Of a stretch of 64,000 nt of DNA, positions 26,517 to 36,780 are shown piece after piece. The stretch comes from CAZICM01 sp964537685 (GTDB lineage: Bacteria > Myxococcota_A > Polyangia > Polyangiales > Polyangiaceae), in NCBI GenBank assembly GCA_964537685.1, contig CAZICM010000032.1:1-64000 (forward strand), written 5' to 3'. A program made the translations under genes and the position numbers. Position 1 is the first letter of the stretch, and each line of letters begins with the position of its first letter. A model generated the notes under the pieces. The model worked only from the letters and a program-made list of their open reading frames with translations. It ran no database searches and was not told where the DNA came from.

Positions 26517-26544
26517 TTGACCTCTGCACCGCTGTGCGTATACT
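26517..26544 (+). promoter_or_regulatory. Sigma-70-like promoter of rpsO-pnp
   Basis: TTGACC at 26517-26522 and TATACT at 26539-26544 with a 16-base spacer, the best consensus match in the window. Transcription would start near 26551, giving a ~130-base rpsO leader. In other bacteria S15 binds a structured leader to repress itself; a specific fold could not be confirmed by eye. Confidence 0.75.
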
Positions 26545-26683
26545 CCGCGCCCTTCAGTGGCCGTTACTGGGCCCTGCCGCGGGGCTGATATCGCTTCGGA
26601 TATCTGCTCCTGGCGGGGCGTCCCATGGCTTTGGAGCTACCCGTGCGCTCGGCAGTGCCCGGGTTAAGCCAGGAAAGATACGC

Positions 26684-26950
26684 ATGCTTCATTCGATTCA
26701 AAAAGCGTCGATCATCGATAAATTCAAAACGCACGACAACGATACCGGTTCGCCTGAGGTGCAGATCGCGCTGCTCAGCGAGCGCATCAATCTTCTTACG
26801 GAGCACTTCAAAACCCACAAGAAGGACCATCATTCAAGGCGTGGCCTTCTCAAGCTGGTGAGTCAGCGCCGCCAGCAGCTTGACTATCTCAAGCGGACGG
26901 ACATCGACCGTTACCGCTCGCTGATCACGCGGCTGAACCTCCGCAAGTAA
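26684..26950 (+). CDS. rpsO: 30S ribosomal protein S15
   Basis: An 88-residue protein of the normal S15 length. The family phrases are DTGSPEVQIALLSERINLLT, then EHFKTHKKDHHSRRGLLKLV, RRQQLDYLKR and RSLITRLNLRK. It binds 16S rRNA in the small-subunit platform. The frame is open upstream to 26534, but the ATG at 26684 is supported by AGGAAAG 7-9 bases upstream and by homology of the N-terminus. It is followed by a hairpin terminator and then pnp, the classical gene order. Confidence 0.97.
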   Translation: MLHSIQKASIIDKFKTHDNDTGSPEVQIALLSERINLLTEHFKTHKKDHHSRRGLLKLVSQRRQQLDYLKRTDIDRYRSLITRLNLRK

Positions 26951-27014
26951 AATTCATCTAGGTGGCGGGGCTTGAAGGGCGCTGTTTTTTAGGCTGCCGC
27001 CGCCGGCCTTTTGA

Positions 27015-27055
27015 AAAGAGCCAAATGCCCATTTGGCTCTTTCATTATTTTGTCC
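27015..27055 (+). terminator. Rho-independent hairpin after rpsO
   Basis: A perfect 11-base stem (AAAGAGCCAAA at 27015-27025 with TTTGGCTCTTT at 27032-27042) with a TGCCCA loop is followed by CATTATTTTG. It should end, or attenuate, rpsO transcription before pnp. Confidence 0.85.
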
Positions 27056-27296
27056 TGGCAGCTCGGGTTAGGACACTCTAAGAAACGCGACTCAACGCGA
27101 ACTTACCATCAACACAATTCAGTAGAAGCGGGTTAAGCCCCGCATCCTAAGCGCGATCAAGCGATTCTTCGTCTTCGCTTCGTGCACAGCAGAGCAAGCT
27201 GCTGCGTAGGAACCGAGGAAGAAGAGCCGATCTCGCGCTGGGCGTCGTGGCCGCACGAAGCGGCTTGTCGAAAATCGACAGAGAGTAGCTCAAATC
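27056..27296 (+). promoter_or_regulatory. Structured leader of pnp
   Basis: A 241-base gap before pnp without an open gene. It contains several short perfect inverted repeats: GCGGG/CCCGC near 27128-27143, CAGCAG/CTGCTG around the loop AGCAAG near 27187-27204, and TGTCGA/TCGACA (loop AAA) near 27268-27282, close to the ribosome site GAGAG. In enterobacteria the pnp leader is a long hairpin cut by RNase III and used for autoregulation. A similar role here is inference. No clear promoter was seen, so pnp may depend on readthrough from rpsO. Confidence 0.5.
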
Positions 27297-29669
27297 ATGT
27301 TTGTTCGAGAATCCGTAAACATCGGCGGACGGGCGCTGACGCTTGAAACCGGCCGGCTAGCAAAACAGGCACACGGTGCTGTGCTGGTGACTTTTGGCGA
27401 CACCATGGTGCTCGTTACGGCTGTTTCCCAAGAGGAGCGGCCTGGTCTCGATTTCTTTCCGCTCACGTGTGAATTCATCGAGAAGACCTACGCCGCCGGA
27501 AAAATTCCGGGCGGCTTTTTTAAGCGCGAGGCCCGTCAGCGCGACGAGGAAATCTTGTCGAGCCGTTTGATGGACAGGCCGTTAAGGCCGCTGTTCCCCG
27601 ATGGTTTTCGCAAAGATACGCAGATTATCGCGACGGTTTTGTCGAGCGATAAGCAGAACAAGGCCGACGTTCTTGCGCTGACGGGAGCGAGCGCGGCCCT
27701 TCATATTTCGGATATCCCTTGGGATGGCCCGGTGGTCGGCGTCCGCGTGGGCCGCAGCGGCGGCGAACTTCTCGCGTATCCCACGGTGGCCGAGCTTGAG
27801 AAATGCGACATCGACCTTGTGGTTGCCTGCTCGCGCGACGCCATTGTGATGGTGGAGGGCGGTGCCGCCGAGGCGACGGAAAACGACATCATCGATGCGC
27901 TGATGTTTGCGCACGAGACAGCGCAGCCCATCTTGGATCTCATCGAGAAGATGCGCGCGGCGGTTGGCAAGCCCAAGCGGACGTTCACCGCGCCCGAGCT
28001 CGATGCAGGCATCAAAAAGCGCGTATCGGAGATTGTGGATGGGCCGCTCGGCGAGGCGACCCGGGTGCTGAACAAGAAGGCCCGCTATGAAGCGTATGCC
28101 GCCTTGAAAAAGCAGCTTTCGGATACGCTTCTCGCCGAGCTTGGACCAGAAAAATACCTCGGCAGCGATCGGCTCATTAAGGCGGAGTTTGAAGAGCGCA
28201 AGGCTTATATCGTCCGCAGTTATGTACTGAACGAGAGCAAGCGCATCGACGGCCGCGACACGCGCACCATCCGGCCGATCGTCTGCGAAGCGGGCCTCCT
28301 TCCGCGCGTCCACGGAAGCGCTCTCTTTCAGCGCGGTGAAACGCAAGCCATTGTCACCACGACCCTCGGCACATCGACCGACGAACAAAAGATCGATGGC
28401 CTGATGGGCGAGACATGGAAGCGCTTTTATTTGCATTACAACTTCCCGCCTTTCTCGACCGGTGAAACCAAGCCTTTGCGCGGACCAGGCCGGCGCGAAA
28501 TTGGTCACGGCGCGCTTGCCGAGCGGGCTTTAGCCCGGATGATTCCGCCTCCTGAGCAGTTCCCGTACACCATACGCATCGTGTCGGAGACCTTGGAATC
28601 CAATGGTTCTTCATCGATGGCGGCGGTTTGCGGAGGATGTTTGTCGCTGATGGACGCGGGCGTTCCCATCAAGTCGCCGGTGGCTGGAATCGCGATGGGC
28701 CTGATTCACGAGGGCGATCGCTATGCCGTGCTGTCGGACATTCTCGGCGATGAAGATCACCTGGGAGACATGGACTTCAAGGTGTGCGGAACCGCGCGGG
28801 GCGTGACAGCGATTCAGATGGACATCAAAATCGCCGGCCTGAGCCGCCAGATTTTGCAGCAGGCGCTCGATCAGGCACGCGAGGGAAGGCTGCACATTCT
28901 CAACAAAATGCTCGAGACCTTGCCCAGCTCGAGAACCGAACTCAGCCCCTATGCGCCCCGCATCACGACCATCAAGGTCAAGCCCGATCAAATTCGGCTG
29001 ATCATCGGTCCCGGCGGGAAGACCATCAAAGGAATCGTTGATCAGACCGGCGTTTCCATCGACGTAGAAGATGATGGAACAGTGAATGTGGCGTCGGCTG
29101 ATTCCGAGGCGGTAAAGAAAGCACTCGAGATCATCCGCGGACTCACGGCCGAGGCTGAAGTGGGTGCCGTCTACAAAGGCGCCGTCAAGCGCATCACCGA
29201 TTTCGGAGCCTTCATTGAAGTTCTTCCCAATACGGATGGATTGCTTCACATTTCCGAGATGGCGCACCACCGCGTCGAGCGCGTCGAGGATGTGATGAAG
29301 GAAGGCGATGTGGTGGAAGTGAAGGTGCTCAGCATCGATCGGGACGGGAAGATTCGGCTGAGCCGCAAAGAACTGTTACCGCCGCCGGCAGAAGGCGAAG
29401 GAATGGCGCGGGGGCGCGAGCCGCGGGAGCGCGGGATGTCCTCGCGGGAGGCGCCTCCCCGAAGGCCCGACTCCAGGGGAGAACCTGGAGCGCGGCCCTT
29501 TGCGCACAGCATGGATCGGGGAGATCGGATGGCTGGCCGTCCCGGTGATGGCAGGGTCATGAGCGATCGGGGTGATCGAGGCGACAGAGGCGATCGAGGC
29601 GATCGAGGTGATCGAGGTGATCGAGGCGCTCCGCCGCCCAGGGGAGGCGGCGGAGACCGGCGCCGATAA
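27297..29669 (+). CDS. pnp: Polyribonucleotide nucleotidyltransferase (PNPase)
   Basis: A 790-residue enzyme that degrades RNA from the 3' end using phosphate. It has two RNase PH domains (residues ~10-140 and ~310-530, with FFPLTCEFIEKTYAAGKIPG and RRDIGHG-like RREIGHGALAERAL). A KH domain follows (IRLIIGPGGKTIKGI, ~563-577), then an S1 domain (GAVYKGAVKRITDFGAFIEV, ~622-641). After ~700 comes an unusually long basic tail with an ARGREPRERG stretch and seven DRG triplets, a likely RNA- or partner-binding tail. The ATG at 27297 has GAGAG upstream. Confidence 0.97.
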   Translation: MFVRESVNIGGRALTLETGRLAKQAHGAVLVTFGDTMVLVTAVSQEERPGLDFFPLTCEFIEKTYAAGKIPGGFFKREARQRDEEILSSRLMDRPLRPLFPDGFRKDTQIIATVLSSDKQNKADVLALTGASAALHISDIPWDGPVVGVRVGRSGGELLAYPTVAELEKCDIDLVVACSRDAIVMVEGGAAEATENDIIDALMFAHETAQPILDLIEKMRAAVGKPKRTFTAPELDAGIKKRVSEIVDGPLGEATRVLNKKARYEAYAALKKQLSDTLLAELGPEKYLGSDRLIKAEFEERKAYIVRSYVLNESKRIDGRDTRTIRPIVCEAGLLPRVHGSALFQRGETQAIVTTTLGTSTDEQKIDGLMGETWKRFYLHYNFPPFSTGETKPLRGPGRREIGHGALAERALARMIPPPEQFPYTIRIVSETLESNGSSSMAAVCGGCLSLMDAGVPIKSPVAGIAMGLIHEGDRYAVLSDILGDEDHLGDMDFKVCGTARGVTAIQMDIKIAGLSRQILQQALDQAREGRLHILNKMLETLPSSRTELSPYAPRITTIKVKPDQIRLIIGPGGKTIKGIVDQTGVSIDVEDDGTVNVASADSEAVKKALEIIRGLTAEAEVGAVYKGAVKRITDFGAFIEVLPNTDGLLHISEMAHHRVERVEDVMKEGDVVEVKVLSIDRDGKIRLSRKELLPPPAEGEGMARGREPRERGMSSREAPPRRPDSRGEPGARPFAHSMDRGDRMAGRPGDGRVMSDRGDRGDRGDRGDRGDRGDRGAPPPRGGGGDRRR

Positions 29670-29703
29670 GCGCTGGGCATTCCTCGATCGAGAGCAGGGC
29701 AAC

Positions 29704-29771
29704 AGGAAAAGACGCTTAACTGGACGGCTTTCGCCGACCGTGATAGCGATGGATCGGCGTCTTTTCCTTTG
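29704..29771 (+). terminator. Long hairpin downstream of pnp
   Basis: A perfect 12-base inverted repeat (AGGAAAAGACGC at 29704-29715 and GCGTCTTTTCCT at 29757-29768) closes a 41-base loop that itself can fold. The right arm and following bases are T-rich. It probably ends pnp transcription or protects its 3' end. Confidence 0.7.
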
Positions 29772-29806
29772 GATGTTGGCGTATTGCGCGCGGCTTGGAG
29801 GCACGT

Positions 29807-31279
<1,473 letters not shown>

Positions 31280-31387
31280 AAATAACGCCCGGTGCCGATG
31301 TGAAACACCCAGAGGCCCAAAGCAAAATCTGCGGGCCAAAATACCTCACGGCACATTGTTGATTTGCGTACCATCAAGCGAACGCCC

Positions 31388-32410
31388 ATGAGCATTCGCA
31401 TGAGCCGCGCCTGCCCGCCTGCTGCCCTCGTATTTCTCGCGGCTATTCAGTTCGCAGAGCCGGCTTTCGCACAAACCGATGCCGATCGGGCCACCGCGCG
31501 CGAACTCGCCAAGGAAGGCGCCGAAGCGCTCGAGAAGAAAGACTACAAACTCGCGGCCGATCGCTTCACAAGAGCCGATGCTCTCTTTCACGCGCCCACC
31601 CTTGTTCTCGGCTTGGCGCGCGCTCAAGTAGGGCTCGGGCAACTTGTGGCTGCGCAGGAAAACTTTAACCGTGTTCTTCGTGAAGAACTTCCGCCCAACC
31701 CGCCCGATGCCTATGTCGAAGCGATCAACGACGCCAAGAAAGATTTAGCGGCGCTCGCGCCTCAAATGTCATGGATCATCATCTCGATGATTGGCCCCAA
31801 AGACACATCGGGCGCCACGGTGAGGGCCGATCAGGAAGAAGTTCCACAGGCGGCATGGGGAGTGCGCCGCGCGATCGATCCGGGGGAACACGTTATTTCG
31901 GTCGAGCTGCCCGGGTATTTCCCTGCACAGCAGAAGATTCAAGTGGCTCAGGGGAGCACGCAAGAAGTCAAGCTTGAGCTCAAGCCAAAGCCGCCCTCAC
32001 TGACTAAAAAAAGTCCCTCCGGCGAAGAAGGGGAAACACCGTGGCGCGGATTTTTTCCTCATCAAGAGAAAGTGGGCCTTGTCTTTCTGAGCGTGGGAGC
32101 CGCGGTTCTGGTGGATGGCTTGTTGACAGGCGCCATTGCGCTCGACATTCACAATCAGCTCGAGCGAGGCGGCTGCAATGAAACGGGCTGCCCATCCACG
32201 CTTGCCAATGAGCGCGATAGTTACCGCACCCTGGCGACCGTCTCGACGGCGAGCTTTATCGGAGGCGGAATTGGCTTTGCGGCCGGGCTTCTGTTTGTGC
32301 TTTCGGCGCCCCGACAAGAAGAGCGCGCACCAGAAAAACAAGGCCCGAAGGCATTTCACATCGAGCCTTATGCCGGTTTGGGCCATGTCGGCGTGTGGGG
32401 CACCTTTTAG
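31388..32410 (+). CDS. Exported TPR/PEGA-like protein
   Basis: A ~340-residue protein with a cleavable signal peptide (PPAALVFLAAIQFAEPAFA, then QTD). Two TPR-like helical pairs follow (KEGAEALEKKDYKLAADRFT then APTLVLGLARAQVGLGQ), then a beta-domain resembling PEGA (AIDPGEHVISVELPGYFPAQ). Two hydrophobic segments lie near the C-terminus (VGLVFLSVGAAVLVDGLLTG and FIGGGIGFAAGLLFVLS). This family is frequent next to Hanks kinases in myxobacteria, and it lies 108 bases after one here. The ATG at 31388 was chosen over an upstream TTG. It ends 1 base from the convergent lysA stop. Confidence 0.8.
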   Translation: MSIRMSRACPPAALVFLAAIQFAEPAFAQTDADRATARELAKEGAEALEKKDYKLAADRFTRADALFHAPTLVLGLARAQVGLGQLVAAQENFNRVLREELPPNPPDAYVEAINDAKKDLAALAPQMSWIIISMIGPKDTSGATVRADQEEVPQAAWGVRRAIDPGEHVISVELPGYFPAQQKIQVAQGSTQEVKLELKPKPPSLTKKSPSGEEGETPWRGFFPHQEKVGLVFLSVGAAVLVDGLLTGAIALDIHNQLERGGCNETGCPSTLANERDSYRTLATVSTASFIGGGIGFAAGLLFVLSAPRQEERAPEKQGPKAFHIEPYAGLGHVGVWGTF

Positions 32411-32411
32411 A

Positions 32412-33731
32412 TTAGAGAAGGCCGATAGAAGCCCGCTCGGTTGACCAATCCGCGGCCGTTCTCGGCTGATGAACAAAGGCCACCTGTCCGTTCTTCAAAA
32501 ACACTTCACGGGGCAGCGGCCGCCCGTTGTATTCGCTGGCCATGGTGAAGCCATAGGCGCCCACATCGCGGATCACTACAAAATCAGGCGGTGTTTCGAA
32601 GGCATACTCACCGAAGTCGTCCGAGCTTTCGCATACCGGACCCGCCACCCGGAACAGCGGCGCATGACTTTGGGGATCGGGAGGCACCGTGCGCAGCGAT
32701 TCGATGCGGTGCCTCGCCGCATAAAGCGCGGGCCTCAGCAGATCGTTCATACCCGCGTCGATCATCAGCCATCGCCTTTCGTTTTCACGCTTGCCCGCGC
32801 GCTTCGACAAAAGCACCTGCGCGCATAAAAGCCCGTGGGCTCCCACCAGCGCCCTTCCTGGTTCGATGGCCAGCATGCAATCCGAAAAGCGCGATGCCTT
32901 GAGGATATGCAGCGAACGCCGAATAAAATCGGCTGGTTTTACCGGACATCCCTGCCCGTAATCGATACCAAAGCCGCCTCCAAAATCGATGAATTGAAGC
33001 TTGTGTTCTGCGGGCAGAACATCCGATGCCACGCGCAGAAGCTCTTCTGCTGAAGCGATGTAGTCCCCGGTGTCCACCAATTGAGAACCCACATGGCAAG
33101 ACAAGCCCACAAGCTCGAGCCCGGCCTCGGCAAATACGGCGTCTAGACCTTCTTTGAGATCTTCTTTTGGCACGCCAAATTTGGCTTCATCGTGACCCGT
33201 GGCCACATGCGCATGCGTATCGGCCACCACGCCCGGATTCACCCGGAACGATACCCGCGCCCTTCGCGAAAGAGCCTTCGCTCTCGCAAGAATACGCGGC
33301 ACCTCCTCGATGCTTTCCATCTGAATCGATAGAATTCCCCGATCGCCCGCGCATAGGGCTTGGTCAATTTCATCGTTGGTTTTTGCAACACCGTTTAATA
33401 AAATACGGCTGGGATCGACACCGCAGGCGAGGCACAGCCGAAGCTCACCGCCCGAAACCACTTCAGCTCCGCATCCCAGCGCCGCAAAGGTTCTGATAAT
33501 CGGTCCCGCCGAATTGGCCTTCACCGCATAAGCGATCAGGCTCGGCGACGAACCAAAGGCTTCCAAAAGAGCCTTCGCTTCAGCCTCCATCGCATCCAAA
33601 TCGTAGACATAGAAAGGCGTTTGAAAGCGCTGGGCATTCTGCGATCGATCGGCCACTCCACCAGCGCCCGCCAAATCCAAAAGCCGCACGCCTCCAAGAA
33701 CAGCCTCTCCTGCTGCATTGCGAATCATCAT
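32412..33731 (-). CDS. lysA: Diaminopimelate decarboxylase
   Basis: A 439-residue PLP enzyme making L-lysine from meso-diaminopimelate. The PLP lysine lies in IAYAVKANSAGP (K71). Other conserved parts are GCGAEVVSGGELRLCLACG, NPGVVADTHAHVATG, FDFGGGFGID-like FIDFGGGFGID, EPGRALVG, and the active-site CESSD (in AGPVCESSDDFGEYAFE). It stands alone on the minus strand between plus-strand genes, so it is probably its own transcription unit. Confidence 0.96.
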   Translation of the reverse strand: MMIRNAAGEAVLGGVRLLDLAGAGGVADRSQNAQRFQTPFYVYDLDAMEAEAKALLEAFGSSPSLIAYAVKANSAGPIIRTFAALGCGAEVVSGGELRLCLACGVDPSRILLNGVAKTNDEIDQALCAGDRGILSIQMESIEEVPRILARAKALSRRARVSFRVNPGVVADTHAHVATGHDEAKFGVPKEDLKEGLDAVFAEAGLELVGLSCHVGSQLVDTGDYIASAEELLRVASDVLPAEHKLQFIDFGGGFGIDYGQGCPVKPADFIRRSLHILKASRFSDCMLAIEPGRALVGAHGLLCAQVLLSKRAGKRENERRWLMIDAGMNDLLRPALYAARHRIESLRTVPPDPQSHAPLFRVAGPVCESSDDFGEYAFETPPDFVVIRDVGAYGFTMASEYNGRPLPREVFLKNGQVAFVHQPRTAADWSTERASIGLL

Positions 33732-33847
33732 GCGGGCCTTCTAACACCACTGCCCCGTACTTCGCCCTCCGCATTCGCGAATAGGCCGAATACCGCGCCC
33801 GCCTGCACTGCCTTCTCGACCCAGACGATCATCGGTATGTTCATCCG

Positions 33848-35311
33848 ATGCTACGTCGCCTTTCCCTTGTCTTTCTCGCATGGTCCGCTCCTTCCCTCTT
33901 AAGCTGCGGCAGCGGCGGACTCGAAGCGCCCGTGCCTCACTTCGACCCTCCGAGCGCCAGCACACTTCCCGAAGTCAACTCGCTCGTGAAGGTGATCAAT
34001 CTCGATGACGAAGCCGTCATTTGCTTCACGAACGACGGCACAAAGGCCGAGTGGAACGGAGGCAAATGCGCTCAGCAGCTCGATGCATCGCGAAAGATTC
34101 CGGTGCCCAATTGCGGCTTCAATGTCATTCGCATCGCGTGGTCAAAAGGCACCGACGAGGCCAACTATCTCGTCGAGAGCGAAGCCTGCAAGGCAAGCTG
34201 CGAACCTGTTCTGGCTTGGTCGAATCAGGAATTGGTGCGGGCATTTGCGCTTTGGCAGGATGAAGTGAAATGCCTGATGAACGGTTGCGAAAACCCATCG
34301 AGCACAGGCAATTGGTCGGCGAAATGCGATTCGGGAGAGGTCGCCTGGGATGTGAGCCTGAACGGCGTGCGCGCGCTGAGCACCTTTAGCTACAAGGCTT
34401 GCGCGCATACCGTCACCATCGATGTTGAAGAAGCCGGCATGAAAATGCCCCGGCCGATCAAGCTCGTTGTATCGGGCGATTTAATTCAGGACACCGATTT
34501 CAGCGGTAACGGCAATGAAGGCGGAACGCTGAATATTACCGGCGATTTCACGGGAACCATCACTTCTCATATTGTTACTGCCGATAAAAAGCGTTCGGGC
34601 GGCAGTTTTGAAGCGGCGTGCACAGTCAATCCGCTTGAAGGCAAAGAGTGCGCACCTCTCGGGGCGAAGATTGCCTACGATTTTCCGATGTGGAGCTGCC
34701 ACGGCAATATTTGCCCGGTGCCGGCCATGGGCATGTGCCAAGAGGCTGATGCCGATGGAGATGCCATCGCGGACGCCATGGATAACTGTCCCGATCAGGC
34801 CAATACAGACCAATCCGATATGGACCACGATGGTATTGGGGATGTGTGCGACACCAAGGCGGACTTCGTGGTCATTCGCTTCAAAGTGGGGAACCGCTGT
34901 CTCATTCTCGGCGATGGCAAAACCGAATCCACGAGCACATGCGAACCTTCCGATCCAAGCCAGCAGTGGGAAATGTTTCCCGACGGCGATGCCTTTGGAT
35001 TTAAGAACCTCGCAAACGGCGAGTGTTTAAGCCAATCCGGCATTTTGGCCGGACCTTGGACAGTTGTTACGGCTCCGTGCAGCGGCACCGACGAGCAGCG
35101 CTGGAGGCTGGAGAAGTACGATCAAGGCGGCTTCGATACTCAATTCCCCATTCGCCTTCACAACGTCGCCGACAACTTCTGTGCCTATACCGACTTCACT
35201 GGAAACGTATACGGCACCTCGCTCAACTGCGGGCTCGCCGGGACCGAGTCAAATCGGAAAGTCGGCCTGTATTACGGCGGAGCGTTCGATACGCAGCCCT
35301 ACCAGCCCTGA
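33848..35311 (+). CDS. Lipoprotein with thrombospondin-3 repeat and ricin-type lectin domain
   Basis: A 487-residue lipoprotein (lipobox PSLLSC). The first ~285 residues form a Cys-rich beta domain of unknown type. A calcium-binding thrombospondin type 3 motif follows (DADGDAIADAMDNCPDQANT then DMDHDGIGDVCD). The last ~140 residues look like a ricin B-type beta-trefoil with repeated Q-x-W-like motifs (SQQWEMFPDG and DEQRWRLEKY), which would bind carbohydrate. It is probably a surface or secreted binding protein. Its stop codon overlaps the pyruvate kinase start (TGATG), so translation could be coupled despite the unrelated roles. Confidence 0.82.
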   Translation: MLRRLSLVFLAWSAPSLLSCGSGGLEAPVPHFDPPSASTLPEVNSLVKVINLDDEAVICFTNDGTKAEWNGGKCAQQLDASRKIPVPNCGFNVIRIAWSKGTDEANYLVESEACKASCEPVLAWSNQELVRAFALWQDEVKCLMNGCENPSSTGNWSAKCDSGEVAWDVSLNGVRALSTFSYKACAHTVTIDVEEAGMKMPRPIKLVVSGDLIQDTDFSGNGNEGGTLNITGDFTGTITSHIVTADKKRSGGSFEAACTVNPLEGKECAPLGAKIAYDFPMWSCHGNICPVPAMGMCQEADADGDAIADAMDNCPDQANTDQSDMDHDGIGDVCDTKADFVVIRFKVGNRCLILGDGKTESTSTCEPSDPSQQWEMFPDGDAFGFKNLANGECLSQSGILAGPWTVVTAPCSGTDEQRWRLEKYDQGGFDTQFPIRLHNVADNFCAYTDFTGNVYGTSLNCGLAGTESNRKVGLYYGGAFDTQPYQP

Positions 35312-36780
35312 TGCCTCTTACGGAATCGCGGCATGCATGGCATTCTTCAGCCGTGCTTGTACGCAGGGCAAAAATCGTTTGCACCATCGGTCCCGCCTGC
35401 GATGAACAGCCGGTACTGGAGCAGTTAATCCGGGCGGGCATGGATGTCGCCCGGCTGAACTTTTCGCATGGTTCCCATGAAGAGCATGCCCGCCGTTTTG
35501 CGACGGTTCGCGCGGCTGCACAGGCTTGCGACAAGCCTGTCGCCATTCTTCAAGATCTATGCGGCCCGAAGATCCGCTGTGGAAAATTTGAAGGCGGAAG
35601 GTTCGAGCTCGCACCCGATACGACCGTCGAGCTGGTCGAGGCCAAGGCCGATTCCCCGCCCGCTAAATCCAATGAAATCCCTATTTTGTACGAGGGCCTG
35701 ACAGAAGATCTCAAGCTCGGCGATGTGGTGCTTATCGATGACGGCCGCATCATTCTCACGGTCACGAAAGAAGATGGAACGCGCGTCTTTGCCACGGTGA
35801 CTCAAGGCGGCGCGCTCCGCGATCGCGTGGGCGTGCATCTGCCCGCGAAGCGCGTGCGGATCGCGACGCTGACCGAAAAAGACAAAGCCGATCTATCGCT
35901 TGGACTGTCGCTCGGCGTCGATTACGTGGCGCTTTCGTTTGTGCGCCATCCCGACGACATCAAGCTCGTCCGCGAGATCAGCGAAGCGTGGGGCCGCCCT
36001 ACACCCATCGTCGCAAAAATCGAAACTCCGGGCGCTATCGAACATTTGGAGTCCATTATTTTGGCGGCCGATGCCGTGATGGTGGCGCGGGGCGATTTGG
36101 GCGTGGAATTCAGCCCCGAGCGCGTGCCCATCATTCAGCGGGAAATCCTAGGTCTAGCGCGCATTCATCAGCGCCCGGTCATCGTCGCCACCGAAATGCT
36201 TCAGTCGATGGTCACCGCCACCCGCCCAACCCGCGCCGAGGCAAGCGATGTCGCGACCGCCGTATTCGATGGAAGCGATGCCGTGATGCTTTCGCAGGAA
36301 ACCGCGACAGGAAACCATCCTCCGCTGGTCGCCCGCATGATGGCGCGCATCATGATGGAGGCCGAACAGAGCAAATTCTACAGACCTCTCTCGAGTGAAA
36401 CGCCTGGCCAAAGAGCCAATATCGCCGAGGCCATTGCCCGCAATGCATGCGATATTGCCCGGGATATTGGAGCCCGCGCCATTGTTGCCTTTACCGAAAG
36501 CGGTCTAACGGCGCGCTATGTATCCAAAGCCCGGCCTGTCGTGCCCATCATGGCTTTTTCTTCGAACGCCGCGATCCGCAGACGGCTCTCTTTGTATTGG
36601 GGCGTCGTGCCCTTGCCCCTCGAACTTACGCGCGACACCGAGGAAATGGTCGAGCGCGGAACCGCTTACTTGGTCGCGAACGGTCTCGCATCACCCGGAG
36701 ACAAGCTCGTGATGACCTTTGGCGCGCCTGTCGGCGTTCCTGGAACGACCAACACCATTCGCGTCAAGGTTGTTGAATGA
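35311..36780 (+). CDS. pyk: Pyruvate kinase
   Basis: A ~489-residue glycolytic enzyme converting phosphoenolpyruvate and ADP to pyruvate and ATP. Family motifs are AKIVCTIGPACDEQPVLEQL, MDVARLNFSHGSHEEHARRF, DYVALSFVRHPDDI, the active-site lysine region PIVAKIETPGAIEHL, VMVARGDLGVEFSPERVPII, and SDAVMLSQETATGNHPP. The ATG at 35311 overlaps the previous stop; a GTG at 35353 would give the more usual short N-terminus, so the start is uncertain. The stop overlaps the next kinase gene by 4 bases (ATGA), a tight pairing of a metabolic enzyme with a signalling kinase. Confidence 0.95.
   Translation: MPLTESRHAWHSSAVLVRRAKIVCTIGPACDEQPVLEQLIRAGMDVARLNFSHGSHEEHARRFATVRAAAQACDKPVAILQDLCGPKIRCGKFEGGRFELAPDTTVELVEAKADSPPAKSNEIPILYEGLTEDLKLGDVVLIDDGRIILTVTKEDGTRVFATVTQGGALRDRVGVHLPAKRVRIATLTEKDKADLSLGLSLGVDYVALSFVRHPDDIKLVREISEAWGRPTPIVAKIETPGAIEHLESIILAADAVMVARGDLGVEFSPERVPIIQREILGLARIHQRPVIVATEMLQSMVTATRPTRAEASDVATAVFDGSDAVMLSQETATGNHPPLVARMMARIMMEAEQSKFYRPLSSETPGQRANIAEAIARNACDIARDIGARAIVAFTESGLTARYVSKARPVVPIMAFSSNAAIRRRLSLYWGVVPLPLELTRDTEEMVERGTAYLVANGLASPGDKLVMTFGAPVGVPGTTNTIRVKVVE

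Noticed and set aside
27056..27296. Possible tRNA or small RNA gene before pnp
   Set aside because: No cloverleaf with T-arm consensus could be drawn; the hairpins fit an mRNA leader better.
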